Below are positions 10,969-21,470 of a stretch of 64,000 bases of DNA, piece by piece. The translations under genes and the position numbers were made by a program. Position 1 is the stretch's first letter; each line of letters opens with the position of its first letter. The notes beneath the pieces were generated by a model. The model worked only from the letters and a program-made list of their open reading frames with translations, was not told where the DNA came from and did not search any database. The DNA is taken from contig JAHEWK010000005.1 in assembly GCA_020740775.1 (NCBI GenBank), forward strand, positions 1,860,001 through 1,924,000, written 5' to 3'. The stretch comes from Ilyonectria destructans (Eukaryota; Ascomycota; Sordariomycetes; Hypocreales; Nectriaceae).

Positions 10969-12724
10969 GATGTCTGATATGACAGAGAAAGAAAGAACTG
11001 AGCTAGTCAGTGCGGAAGGTCAACGATGGGGTGAATGGTTGTACGCAAGATCCCGAGGAGGGCTTCATTTCTCTTTATAAGGACCGGCAACGCTTGAACA
11101 ACACACACGAGCCTAGGCTGTGATTGTTCAGCCTCCTGCATCAAGGATAATAATGCCTTGTGGCTTCCCTCCCCACCAAGCCGGGAGAGTAGGCTCCAGC
11201 TCAACCAGCCTAGCCGGGGTTTCATGCATCACATGGCGCCACCAATATCTGAAGGGGGAAAGCTGGAGATGTTGGGGCTGGCCTTGTGGGTTGGTGGTGA
11301 TGGACTCGCACGGGTACGCGCGGGTACGGCTCCCGCGCCAATCTAGCCAACGCCCACAGCTCGACAGCGCGCCTCACGGGGCCAAAAGCTCTTCTGCCTA
11401 CCAGGTTGACGCACTTGCATTGACAAGCCTCATATTGATTTTCATGACTCTTCGACAAACCTTCCCTATCACAACCTCGTCAATGCATCGTCCGGTCTTG
11501 AGAGATCGCAAATTGTTGACCGCCCAACCGTCACATCCCGGAAGGCACCAGCACAAGCCTAGTTGTCAGACGGCCTAACCTCCGCCCGCACTCTAACAGG
11601 TCCACAGATTGGTGACATTGAACCCATCCCAAGGATGGCCGGCATTGCTGGTTGGTTGGGTGGGGATTTGCGCCTTCAGCTCTTCAGAACCCTAGCTCTT
11701 TTTTGGAGCTTGGGACTGGCTTTCGACAAGAAAGGAAGGCCAAAGGCGATCCTCGCGGGGCAAGCTTTGTGAGGCAAGCTTCGCGATGGGTCACACGTCC
11801 AGACACCAGCACAGCCACGTACCTCAATGTCCCTGCAACATGTCGTGGCTCATGGCTGGATGGTTCACAACTGAAATGCCGCGGCCAAGAGCGAGCCCAC
11901 CTTTGAAGCGAAAGGATCCCAGGTCGATTGCATGCCGGGATGCTGTCACATCGGTCGGAGTGCTGGTGATAGTAAGACTGTTGTTGCTTATTGTTAACTG
12001 GGCTGAAAATGAAACCGCGGCCTTAACAACGTTAAGATTAGGCTTCTTAGTGCAGGGTCCGGGGTAAGCAAATTTCAGACCGCCCATCCAACGGGAATTA
12101 GAAGACGGGAGCAATGTCTCCACCGGTCCACCATTCGTCTGCCCGACACCACTCGTACTGGTCGTATTTGATGGGATGAATCGGTCTGCGAGGCTTTAGT
12201 TGTTTTGCATCGCGACGCAGGGGCCCGTAGATAGGGCAGAAAACGTCCGTGGGCCTGCGGTAACCATGCCCAGGAAAATCTCCCCAATGTGGCGATCTGC
12301 AATGGCAGGGTCCTCCTCGCCAATGCGCAGGGACATCCCGAACTCCTTGGGCAGTCGAATAACCCTCATCACCAAAGGCTCCTCGGGCGGTCGGTTTTGT
12401 CCGATCTTATTGGTATCGACCCCGCACCGACGGTCCAAATCTGCCTCGCGAGGCATGCTACAGCCGAATGAGCTTGGCGCGGCTGTATTGAGTCGCGTCG
12501 GTATTGGCCTGGTGCCTGGGTGGGTGTGTTGATCGCAGCTAGTACACCTGCGAGAACCTGCTCGTGAGCTGTTTGTTCTGATCGTCGTGCCCTGTTTTGT
12601 CTGTTACTAAAGTAGGCGACCAGATATAGAGACCTGGTGGGTGACATTAGAGCATTGAGGCCAGTTGAATTGGCAAGCTACCATCCGATTGGAATCTGAC
12701 CTGATATTTTAAGCTCTTCTCCAC
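10969..12724. other. intergenic, no gene recognised
   Basis: About 1.76 kb upstream of the cysteine-rich gene and downstream of the MER3-like gene. The part at 11073-11082 holds a TATA-like box for the former. An 86-residue minus-strand frame (12196-12456) looks somewhat protein-like but matches no family I know. Confidence 0.45.
11073..11082 (-). promoter_or_regulatory. TATA-like box of the cysteine-rich GPI gene
   Basis: On the minus strand the sequence reads CCTTATAAAG, about 105 bp before the ATG at 10968. Position and sequence suit a core promoter element. Confidence 0.4.
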
Positions 12725-13831
12725 TCACACTTGAACAGACTTCTGTATGGTTGTGCCAACGATTTCCTCACATGCAAAGACAATCTTCAGCACTTCACCC
12801 TTGGTTGCACTCAAGCCGATGACCATTTCTTTGTCTCCCGCCAATCTCTTGACACTTCCCCTCCAGAACCACACGAGCCTTCCATCATGGCCTTCCACCA
12901 CCAGAGTTGCCCAGGGACTGAGCTTCTTCCAGCTTGGAATTTGCTCGTTTTCAAATCCCAGCACCACACGAACAATCCAAGTCAAGACAGGCATTGATGG
13001 CACGGCTTCGGCCATCAACAGCCCATCTTTATTGGCAGCGGAAGATCCAGTGTATGGTGGTGAGCGGTATTGTCCAAGCATCTCAAAGTTGAGAGTTAGC
13101 ATTGGGAATCCGGCAAGCTCGTGCAGCATCTTCTGGCCAAATGGGGGGTTGCGACTTAACAACCGCTCAATGTGGTAGAACTCCAACCGTGACAATTGTC
13201 GAATGTTTTTGACGCCAGCCTCGACCAAGCGGTTCATCTTGACAAGGCCGACTCCGTCGACTTGTAGCAACTGCTTCTCGCTGTCCTCCCAAACCCCAGC
13301 CTTGACACTTCTCAAGACATCAAGGGCGGTATTCACACCCTTTCCATCCTGTCTTTCCCCTAAGATGTCCACTAGACACCTCAGAACTCGGTCCAACAGT
13401 TTGTGCATACGGCCAAGTTCCTGATGGAGCTCCTTGCGTGCAGTTGCTGAGAGCTTATTGGGCCATTGAGTTCGTAAGAGATCGACTTGGATGACGAGGA
13501 AGGCCTTGTGCCATGGAAGATGGAGATTCTCCGTGATTGGGTAGGGGATTGCGGAGTGATCATTGACTTCTCGGAGGAATGCCTTCTCGGATTGTTTGAT
13601 TGGGAATGACCGAAACTCGGCTGCGAAACATGCTTTCTTGAGGATGTCGGGGCGGGTCGGCGATTTGGCGATGGTGCACAGGGTTTTGAAGGTTGTCGAG
13701 GCCAGCTTGTAGCGCAGCTGGATTTCATTCGAGCCTTGAGATGGAACTGGAAGCTGAGAGGTTACACGTTCCAAGGGATCGATGGTAGACGAAGGAGTTG
13801 GGTTCAGCTGACTCGGTGTAGCCATGGTCAT
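12725..13831 (-). CDS. stand-alone Sec63-domain protein related to MER3/HFM1 C-terminus
   Basis: One exon of 368 residues, with possible starts at 13831 or 13825. Residues about 30-250 resemble the Sec63 domain that follows the helicase core in the meiotic helicase MER3/HFM1: a strand ending EFRSFPIKQSEKAFLREVN, a long helical part, a helix-hairpin-helix LLQVDGVGLVKMNRLVEAG, and RNPPFGQKMLHELAGFPML. No DEAD-box helicase motifs precede it: the frame begins with only about 25 unstructured residues. MER3 normally exceeds 1,000 residues, so this is either a separate Sec63-only gene or a truncated duplicate. The rest of the frame is uninterrupted, with beta-strand-like sequence such as WATLVVEGHDGRLVWFWRGS, so it may still be functional. 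The helicase part is not within the 2 kb upstream. Confidence 0.75.
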   Translation of the reverse strand: MTMATPSQLNPTPSSTIDPLERVTSQLPVPSQGSNEIQLRYKLASTTFKTLCTIAKSPTRPDILKKACFAAEFRSFPIKQSEKAFLREVNDHSAIPYPITENLHLPWHKAFLVIQVDLLRTQWPNKLSATARKELHQELGRMHKLLDRVLRCLVDILGERQDGKGVNTALDVLRSVKAGVWEDSEKQLLQVDGVGLVKMNRLVEAGVKNIRQLSRLEFYHIERLLSRNPPFGQKMLHELAGFPMLTLNFEMLGQYRSPPYTGSSAANKDGLLMAEAVPSMPVLTWIVRVVLGFENEQIPSWKKLSPWATLVVEGHDGRLVWFWRGSVKRLAGDKEMVIGLSATKGEVLKIVFACEEIVGTTIQKSVQV

Positions 13832-15820
13832 TGGCCACGATGCGACTCTGTCACACCGTCAGAGGTCTGATGTGCCGGGTGAGAGTTACCGAGTTCGAGT
13901 CCCGTCGCACTTAGGAGAACGAGGAATCTTGGAAAAGCACTCGCCAGCGAAGCGAGTTGTTTTGTGTTTCCTCATGTTTGGCGTTGATGCCTGGGGCATG
14001 GTTGGCGAAATCGGCAGGCGGCAAGTGCACCTTCCACGGCAAGTGCAGACCCTCGGAACAGCAAAACTGTGACACAGGCCAAAACTCACAACCCGCCTGC
14101 GGATGGGCGAGGATGGTTATATGATGAAAGACAAATGCCGTTGGGTCGAGCCACTAAGCACTTTATAGTCAATGAGATGCGCGTTCTACTGGCATGGCGT
14201 GTTGGCGGGCTGCCCCCAATCTAGCATTTGCTTCGACTTTGCCTCGTTGGGCCAGATTCCGCCCACAAGGCTCAACCACGAGTGGGCCAAATGCCTACAA
14301 CTGCCGCAACGTCTAAGCTTATTACGAGAAGAGTCGCAATGCTGCCTTCAGTATGCCTAGCTCTGGCTCGCTAATTTCAAGCGCCACAGCTGAACAAAAA
14401 CTGCCTACGGGTGGTCGGTGCAGAGGCAGCTGAGATGGGGAGTAAGACCTAGAAAGTGCTGTAAACGCCATGCGCGAGTCTCTTCGCTAATGACTGGCTG
14501 AAAGGCGCCACAAGACAACTCGGCGTTTGTGGTACATTTAATGACACATCGCATAACCATCGTGGGTACGGGGCACGAACAACGCAATTCGATGTTCTGT
14601 ACGTCTACGAAGTCGATTCGAAGCGAGAACTGTGCGCAACCTGACGTTGATGGGCCTCGCGACTAATTATAGGTAGGCATGCTACTTGCTAGGGGTAATG
14701 ATTGTCCACGTCGCATCGCCTGCCAAGGCAACTTCTCCTGTACACACATCGCCAAGGAAACGCATCTGGGGTAGCCAAGAAAATGGCTTGCGCATTGGCA
14801 GGGATCGTACGGAAGCCGTCGTATTGGCAATAGGTGCCAAGTGTCCGGCTTCCAAGTCTTGAGAGTTCGGGGGCTGGCTTAAACTCGGTAGCTTCCGCCG
14901 TGTTAGCGCCGGCATTGATCAGGTCCTGGTGACGTCGACGACAGGTTCTTGATACCTCAGAGATAGCGGGATTGGCCCTGCTCGCCGAATCCATGCGGAG
15001 AGTTTCAGCGCCTACTATGTAGAAACGACGCTGAGTGGGCGGGGACCAGCTGCACAAGCATGCCGCGTACACCATGTCGATCGTCACAAGTGCCCATTGG
15101 GCAACTGATTGAAACCCCAAGACTGGAGTTGCACGAATGCAGAAACTCTTTTCCAAGCAAGCAGGGATCCAACACCCGTTTCGCCCTGGCGGCTGACGAG
15201 TTCAAAGCTGAGAAACGCCTTCACATCCGGCTGCGAATGCTTATCGCCGGTTGGGTCCCACTCAACCGATTGCCACGCCGCGTCTCAGCCGCCCACCAAC
15301 TCTCACCGAGACAGTTGACTGGCCTGACTACCTATGCTGCGGCAGCTAGGAGAGACACAGCTGAGATTCCCACACTGAGCTATCGAGGCCCAGAACGCGC
15401 CCGCTTTTACCCAGGCACCTGAAGTTGGTTGCACCGACGTCACTCCTAAAGTCGCGGCCTCGAGTAACAACCTTGGATGCTACACATGGACACGTGCGAT
15501 CAGCATTATGCATCACTTAACTTCATGCAACCAAGCTACCTGCCTTGGAAGTACAGGGCTACCTAGGTAGGTAGGTAGGTACCATAGCAAGGGCGCCTTA
15601 TGCGAGGCCGCCATCCCACGTTGCTTCTTGCCTCAAACTTTGGGCAGGTGCCATACGCCATCGCCCAACGTCGCGGGGATCAAAAGCAGCCTGCCTCCCT
15701 TCTCCCCAACTCCTTCACTCTGCACCCTCATCCTTCGAGTCCACACCAAAACATAACTACATACCACCACATTGAGCCCTCAATACCAGACTCTCACGCA
15801 ACACCCTACAAACTCTCATC
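13832..15820. other. intergenic, no gene recognised
   Basis: About 2 kb upstream of both flanking genes (divergent). It contains an AGGT microsatellite at 15565-15580 and CT-rich leader sequence before 15821. A 155-residue minus frame at 14689-15156 has several cysteines but no signal peptide or family motif. Confidence 0.45.
15565..15580. repeat. AGGT tetranucleotide microsatellite
   Basis: Four AGGT units in a row, within the promoter region of the M4 peptidase gene. Confidence 0.7.
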
Positions 15821-17245
15821 ATGGCTTGTCGTCATTTTATCGTCCCCCCGCATCTCCTCCGCGGCATTGCCGAGAGCAAGGTCAACCCTGACCACATTCG
15901 CAAGGCCGCTATGGAGTCTCTCGGTGCCCGTGAGAAACTCACCAAGGTCCGCTGCGATCGCTTCGCGGCCCTGGCCACTCCCCGTGGCTATCAGCGCTCT
16001 GGCGAAGGGCCTTCCGGCGTCCAACGACAGCAAATCGTCCCTCCGGATATGCTCCGAAACATCTCCGAATCAGAGCAAGTCGATGAAGCCGCACGCGTCC
16101 GCGCCAAGCGAGATCTCGAGCACCTCGAAGGTCTCATGGGTCAGAAGCAAGGTAAGTCAACCCTCTATCGATTCTCTCCACAGCTAACAGGGCATTCTCA
16201 ATCCAGCCCAATCGTCCACCCAGCAAACCCTAAGTGCGAGCAAGGACTCAAAGAAAGAATCACCTCACCGGGCCATTTACGACGCCAAGAACACATCGGA
16301 TGAGACAGAGCTTCCTGGAAAGTTGATTCGCAGTGAAGGCGAAGACAAGGTCAAGGACAAAGCCGTCAACGATGCCTACGAAAACGTCGGCACCGTCTTG
16401 GAGTTCTACAAGAAACACTTCCAGTGGAATTCCATTGACAACAAGAACATGGACGTCATAAGCAGCGTTCATTTCGGTGAAGCCTACGAAAACGCTTGTG
16501 AGTGTCTATGTGCCTCCCCATACTCGCTTGCGATCCTAACATGCCGCAGTCTGGGATCCTGAGAGACTTCAGATGGTCTTCGGCGACGGTGGCGACTTTC
16601 TCAACAACTTCACTGGTTGCATTGACGTCATTGGACACGAGCTCACACATGCCGTCACTGAGCACACTAGCCCTCTCGACTATTCGGGTCAGCCCGGTGC
16701 CTTAAATGAGCACGTCTCTGATGTCTTTGGCATCATGGTCAAGCAGAAAGTTCAGGACGAAAAGTCCGATGTGGCTGACTGGCTCATTGGCGAAGACTGT
16801 ATCTTGCCTGGTGTCAAAGGAGTTGCGTTGCGAAGCATGAAGGCCCCCGGCACCGCCTACGACGACCCTCGATTTGTATGTGGATCAATATCCCTAGTAA
16901 AGTGACGAACGGCCGTGGCTAACGATGTAACAGGGCAAAGATCCACAGCCAGCTCACATGAAGGACTACAAAGTTATGGTCGATGACAACGGAGGTGTGC
17001 ACATTTATTCTGGAATCCCGAACAGAGCCTTCTATCTTGCATCGGTGGCTTTTGGCGGTTACTCGTGGGAGAAGGCTGGCCAGATCTGGTGGAAGTCTAT
17101 GAATTCGGGGAAGATTGCGGCTAGGAGCCAATTCAGGCAGTTTGCGGACGTCACTGTCGAGACTGCGGAGGAGGAGTTTGGCGAAGACGCAGCCAAGATC
17201 GTCCGAAAGGCCTGGACCGACGTCGGAGTTACTCGCAGCATTTAG
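15821..17245 (+). CDS. M4 family (thermolysin/protealysin-like) zinc metallopeptidase
   Basis: Four exons (15821-16151, 16207-16497, 16550-16875, 16934-17245) give 419 residues. The zinc site HELTHAVTEH starts at residue 237, with the third ligand E261 in GALNEHVSDVFG, and the catalytic His region reads GGVHIYSGIPNRAF. These are standard M4 motifs. The protein has no signal peptide. Instead it begins with the short protealysin-type propeptide motif (CRHFIVPPHLLRGIAES), and a second, similar motif (QRQQIVPPDMLRNISES) follows about 65 residues later. M4 enzymes of this subgroup are mainly bacterial, where the short propeptide occupies the active site. The presence of three normal fungal introns argues that any transfer from bacteria is old. 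An intracellular or non-classically secreted protease is inferred. Confidence 0.9.
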
Positions 17246-18202
17246 GATTCAAGCTCAGACTCCTGGTGCAATGTCCTTTAATTGGTCTTCAGTCCTGGGG
17301 CACATTCACGATCCCTGGGAGGTGTTAGTACGAATACGAGTACCTAAGTCATCAGTTTACAATGGAGCTCGATGATTGCTCTTCTTCTCTCTCACCAACA
17401 AAGCATTTCGTCTTCGTAACGTATGTCAATATACTAAACCTAAGTCGATGGGTGACTTCCGACGTACTCTTACAGTACCGAGGCTGCTGGAGATGTCAGC
17501 GTTAGTGTGCTTACCGTCCTTCGATCAGGATTCGATCCAATGTCGGGGCAGATGACCCCTCAGGTGGGCATCCCGAAGACAAAGTGTTCAGTGACAAATT
17601 ATGCGCATTTTTATTAATTACAACGCTTTACAGTAACTGTTTACATCAATTCCCCTAGTATGATAGTTCCTATGCGCCTTGTTCTGTACGGAATAGACAT
17701 GTCATCTAAGGAGGGGACCCCCGAGGTTATGAGGGGCACTTATTTCACTTGAGTCCTCAGTCCAAATTATGGTGAAGGAAGCCCATAAGTCTCTCTGTAT
17801 CGTCAACTTTGTGCCAAAGGGAGATCGGCAGCCTTAGGCAGTCAGCACATAACACCCCTTGGGCAACTACGAGCGAGATATGTTTGTCCTCAAAACTTTC
17901 TACGCGTCTTTCTCGACCACTATTTGTCTTATTTATCATGTAGTTCCAGTCACGTCAATGCAGATATGGATCAAATTGTTTTGCCTTGGCCAACGCAGTT
18001 CATTTTTTGAGCGATAGTATCAGCACGCCCCCAAGGGGGAGCGGTCTAATCTATCGAAAAGGGGGAATATATACACCGCAAGAATAAAGTGAAGTAATTA
18101 ATGGCAGCCATCTCTCGATCAGATGGCAACTAAGCCGCCGTCTTGGCGGTTGCTGTCTGTAGCCACTTCTCAAGGGCCCGCCGCAACAAGACGTTGCATA
18201 GC
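17246..18202. other. intergenic, convergent 3' flanks
   Basis: About 960 bp with AT-rich patches (17600-17650) between convergent M4 and pectate lyase genes. I see no gene in it. Confidence 0.5.
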
Positions 18203-19204
18203 TTACAGGCTGAGGGTGTTGCCGGCAGTGCCGTAGACCTTGGCCTTGACGCTGCTGGCGCCGTACTTGGTGTAGCTGTAGGGGATGCTGCTGCTCTTGA
18301 AGGAGCCAGCGGGCGCGTTATTTGTGGCGCCGTTGAGGGTAACATCGCTGACGGTGATGGTTCCAGTGGTCTTGGAGTCGACGGAGGTGAGGGCATCAGC
18401 GGAGCTGCTGCTATCGAAGACAGTAGACTCAACAAGGACGCTAGCACCCATGCGGGAGTTCACGCCAGTAGTACCGATGGACAGGTAGTAGTTGTTGTAG
18501 ATGTGGACAGTGCCGAATCGGACGGAGGGGGCACGGGAGTTGATGTTGTACCAGTAGTTGTTGGCATAGGTGACGTGGAGCTTGCCCTTGTCCTCGCTAG
18601 AGTTGCTGTCAGAGTGTCCGACAAGGGACGCCTTGTAGTGGTCGTGGAGGAAGGTGTTGGAGACGGTAACCCAGTCAGAGCCGTGGTTGATGTCAAGGAG
18701 ACCATCATAGTAGTCCTTGCCGTTGTTCTTGTCCGAAGACAGGTCGCAGTGGTCAACCCAGACGTTGGTGGAGGCCTGGATGTTGATGGCATCGCCGTTG
18801 GTGGCCTTGACCTTGGAGATGGCAAGGTTGCGGACGATGACGTTGGAAACACCCTTGATGTACAGACCAACGCCGGAGAGCTTAGCACCGCTAGCACCGA
18901 CAATGGTGGTGTCGGAGGTCACCTTGACCTGGGTAGCACCAGAGATGGTACCCTTAACGTAGACGACCTTGGCGCCGGAAGCGGTGGCAGCCTTGGTGAA
19001 CTGAGCCAGGGTCGAGACAGTGGTGGTGGAACCGCCCTTGCCACCCTTAGTACCGCCGTTCTGAGTGGCGTAACCAATGGTGCAAGTCTCGGTGATGGAG
19101 GCACGCTTGGCAAGAGCGTTGGTAGCACCCTGCTCAATGGTGGGAGTAGGGGCGGCGCTGGCAATGCCAACAAGGGCAAGCTGGAAGATGCTGGAGAACT
19201 TCAT
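18203..19204 (-). CDS. pectate lyase, polysaccharide lyase family 1
   Basis: A single exon from the ATG at 19204 encodes 333 residues; the open frame upstream of it is leader. Residues 1-18 form a signal peptide (MKFSSIFQLALVGIASAA). The PL1 parallel beta-helix motifs are all present: VWVDHCDLSS, DGLLDINHGSDWVTVSN, HDHYKASLVGHSD and RAPSVRFGTVHIYNNYY, the last including the catalytic Arg region. The enzyme cleaves de-esterified pectin by beta-elimination in plant cell walls, outside the cell, with calcium. The length is that of compact fungal PelA/PelB enzymes. A TATATAA sequence lies about 185 bp upstream. A short degraded relative lies at 23.3 kb. Confidence 0.95.
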   Translation of the reverse strand: MKFSSIFQLALVGIASAAPTPTIEQGATNALAKRASITETCTIGYATQNGGTKGGKGGSTTTVSTLAQFTKAATASGAKVVYVKGTISGATQVKVTSDTTIVGASGAKLSGVGLYIKGVSNVIVRNLAISKVKATNGDAINIQASTNVWVDHCDLSSDKNNGKDYYDGLLDINHGSDWVTVSNTFLHDHYKASLVGHSDSNSSEDKGKLHVTYANNYWYNINSRAPSVRFGTVHIYNNYYLSIGTTGVNSRMGASVLVESTVFDSSSSADALTSVDSKTTGTITVSDVTLNGATNNAPAGSFKSSSIPYSYTKYGASSVKAKVYGTAGNTLSL

Positions 19205-21470
19205 TTTGATGTTGGGGTGATAAAAGACTGTAAAGTTTTGTGTTTGTTTGAAAAGACTGTGGGGATGTGCGGAACCGGTCCAGACACGAGAACGAATGTG
19301 ATCAAAAAATGAGAGAAGGGGGAAAGAAGGCTGTGAAGGACTGAGAACTACAGAAACAAAATCTACAACATGGCCGTGGTGGCTGATCTTATATATCTTT
19401 GCGGTACGTGGCGGCTCCGCGCTAGAATTAACCTTACATAGGTATCTTAATTCCATTAGGCTCCATAGCGCCACGATGGAATGAACAAGGAGGTTTCCAT
19501 GGGTCGATGACCAGACTTACACCAGCTTGGGTCCCAGATGCCAGGGAATCGGGGCCAGGGTGCGCGTTGCAGGGGGAAGTTACACCAATAGGAGAATTCT
19601 CCGTTCACGTTCTGGACCTCACTCAACGAAAACGGATGCGTGCCCAGTGCGATTGAACAACACCCTGGCTGTCGATGGGTGATGGGATGAAACGGAGGTG
19701 GGGCCGGGGCGTTCGGCGCTGGACTACGGAGGACGGAGGTTGCAACCCGATCGGGACGAATCCGGCCAGACGTGCTCACTGAATGGCTGGTGGGAGGTTC
19801 ACCCCACTGGGAAAAGCAGCCCAGCGCACCTGCAGGACTTGGCCTGAACGACGTGTTACAGAATTCGGTTTGCGGCTTGCTACAGTGATCCGTTCAGACC
19901 GTTCGCGCGGGATCTAGCTACGGTGCTAAAGTATGGGCTCCCGAGGCTGGAAAACTGCCTACGCGGCCTGCAATGGACAACCACATCAACGCCTCTGTGG
20001 GACTGAAATACAGACTAGGGGTGACGTTCCTTAGCGTAGCGGATTCAATCTTACGCTGTGCAACAAAGCTGCATAACCCTTAATTTTCCTCAAAGCTCAC
20101 GAGGCCTTCATGGACTGTGGGGGATGCCAAGCATGCCACAGGCTGACAGTGTCCCCAGATGCGGTCCCGCCATTACGTCTTCCACAGTCTGCAAGATGTC
20201 TTCTCGGCGGCGCGGCGATCAGAACGCCGCGGTTGCACGAGGGCCAAGACGTGATGCATCCTTGTCGTGGCGGATATTGCAATTCTTGGGTGTGGGGATG
20301 CAGTTGACGGGATGCCAAGAGGACCTGAAATCCCGACGCAGTAGTACGAGTATGCGTAATCAATCAGTAGAAAGAGTGCCTCAGGAATTGGCTATTTCAA
20401 GGGAAACAGAGCTACCAAATTTCCGGTCGTGCCGTGTCAGTTTGCAGACTCGCAAGCCTGTCGACGGACATGCTAGACGGATTCAGACACCGTCCAGACG
20501 GTGAGAACCACAATACCGCCAAAGGATTACTGCGTACGTAGTACGTGGGAGTCTAGTGCGGGCCCATCTAATCCGACAGGGTGGCTCACCGTTCCCCTAG
20601 TCGATATATCGCCAAGTACCAAGTCTACCAGGGGCCCTGGAATCAACCGCTCGATTTGGGTGCGCTACCATGAATGGCCCATGCTACGACACCCTTGATC
20701 ATCTGATGCCACGCAACTTTATGCCATTTAAAGACCCAACAGACCCTGCCGCGGAATGTCAAGACGGATAACACGGCTTCGCTGCCACGGTGCCAAGTCC
20801 TGGACGACCAAAGTCGACGACCGCGGAAGAATTCACTACGCCAGGCTCAAAATTGCTCACCCCTCTCCTGTTTTGGGGGTGACAACATGAATCTTTGTTT
20901 CAGGTGAGTAGCCTTAAAGTTAAAGTTTAGAATTGGCTAGTATGTCGACATCGAAGCTAACATTCGAGTGACGACGACGACGACAGCTGTTGGTCCTTAC
21001 GATATACTGGATTTGGGGTTGACGTTTGAGCCTCCTCGGTTGAGCAGCTCGGACCAATTTTTCCGAACAACTCCCTCAGAGGCAGAAAATAGAGGAGCGG
21101 AAGCCAAGGAATTCCCAGCTTGAAGTCTTGCTGGGTGGGCTCAAGCATACAGAGGCCAAGACGAGAGGCCCAGATGACAAGCTAAGCGCGAAGCCAAGAT
21201 ACAGGCCGAGAATAGGGGCCGAGATGGCAGGCTGATGGCGGACTGGTGAACCTCCTCCTGAGTTCAATTTATCACCAAGATTCGTGTTGGAGTCTCGTTT
21301 CTATCGGCATTCTTCAACCAGCTTCGGGATTCCAATTATGTTCCTGAAACATACACTCGTGTCTTCATACACTCATGGCTTGAAACACTCTTCTTTGCAC
21401 CAACGCGAAGTTCGAACCAATCTAGCGCCAACTACTCTAGTGTTGGCCAAGAGCCCGACTTGACAAATTG
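19205..21470. other. intergenic, no gene recognised
   Basis: About 2.3 kb upstream of pectate lyase and downstream of the PARG-like gene. Short open frames on both strands lack family features. A palindromic run ACGTAGTACGT sits near 20530. Confidence 0.45.
19388..19396 (-). promoter_or_regulatory. TATA-like box of pectate lyase gene
   Basis: The minus strand reads GATATATAAG about 185 bp before the start codon, suiting a strongly regulated, inducible gene. Confidence 0.4.

Noticed and set aside
13840..13912. tRNA-like B-box GAGTTCGAGTCCC with a possible acceptor stem
   Set aside because: The T stem has two mismatches and no D arm, A box or 7-nt anticodon loop can be formed, with or without an intron. 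It also overlaps the start of the Sec63-domain gene.
14689..15156. 155-codon minus-strand frame with several cysteines, possible small secreted protein
   Set aside because: No signal peptide and no repeated cysteine spacing. Overlapping frames on both strands look equally plausible.
18143..19312. 389-codon plus-strand frame
   Set aside because: Antisense to the pectate lyase gene; Gly/Val/Asp-rich shadow with no family features.
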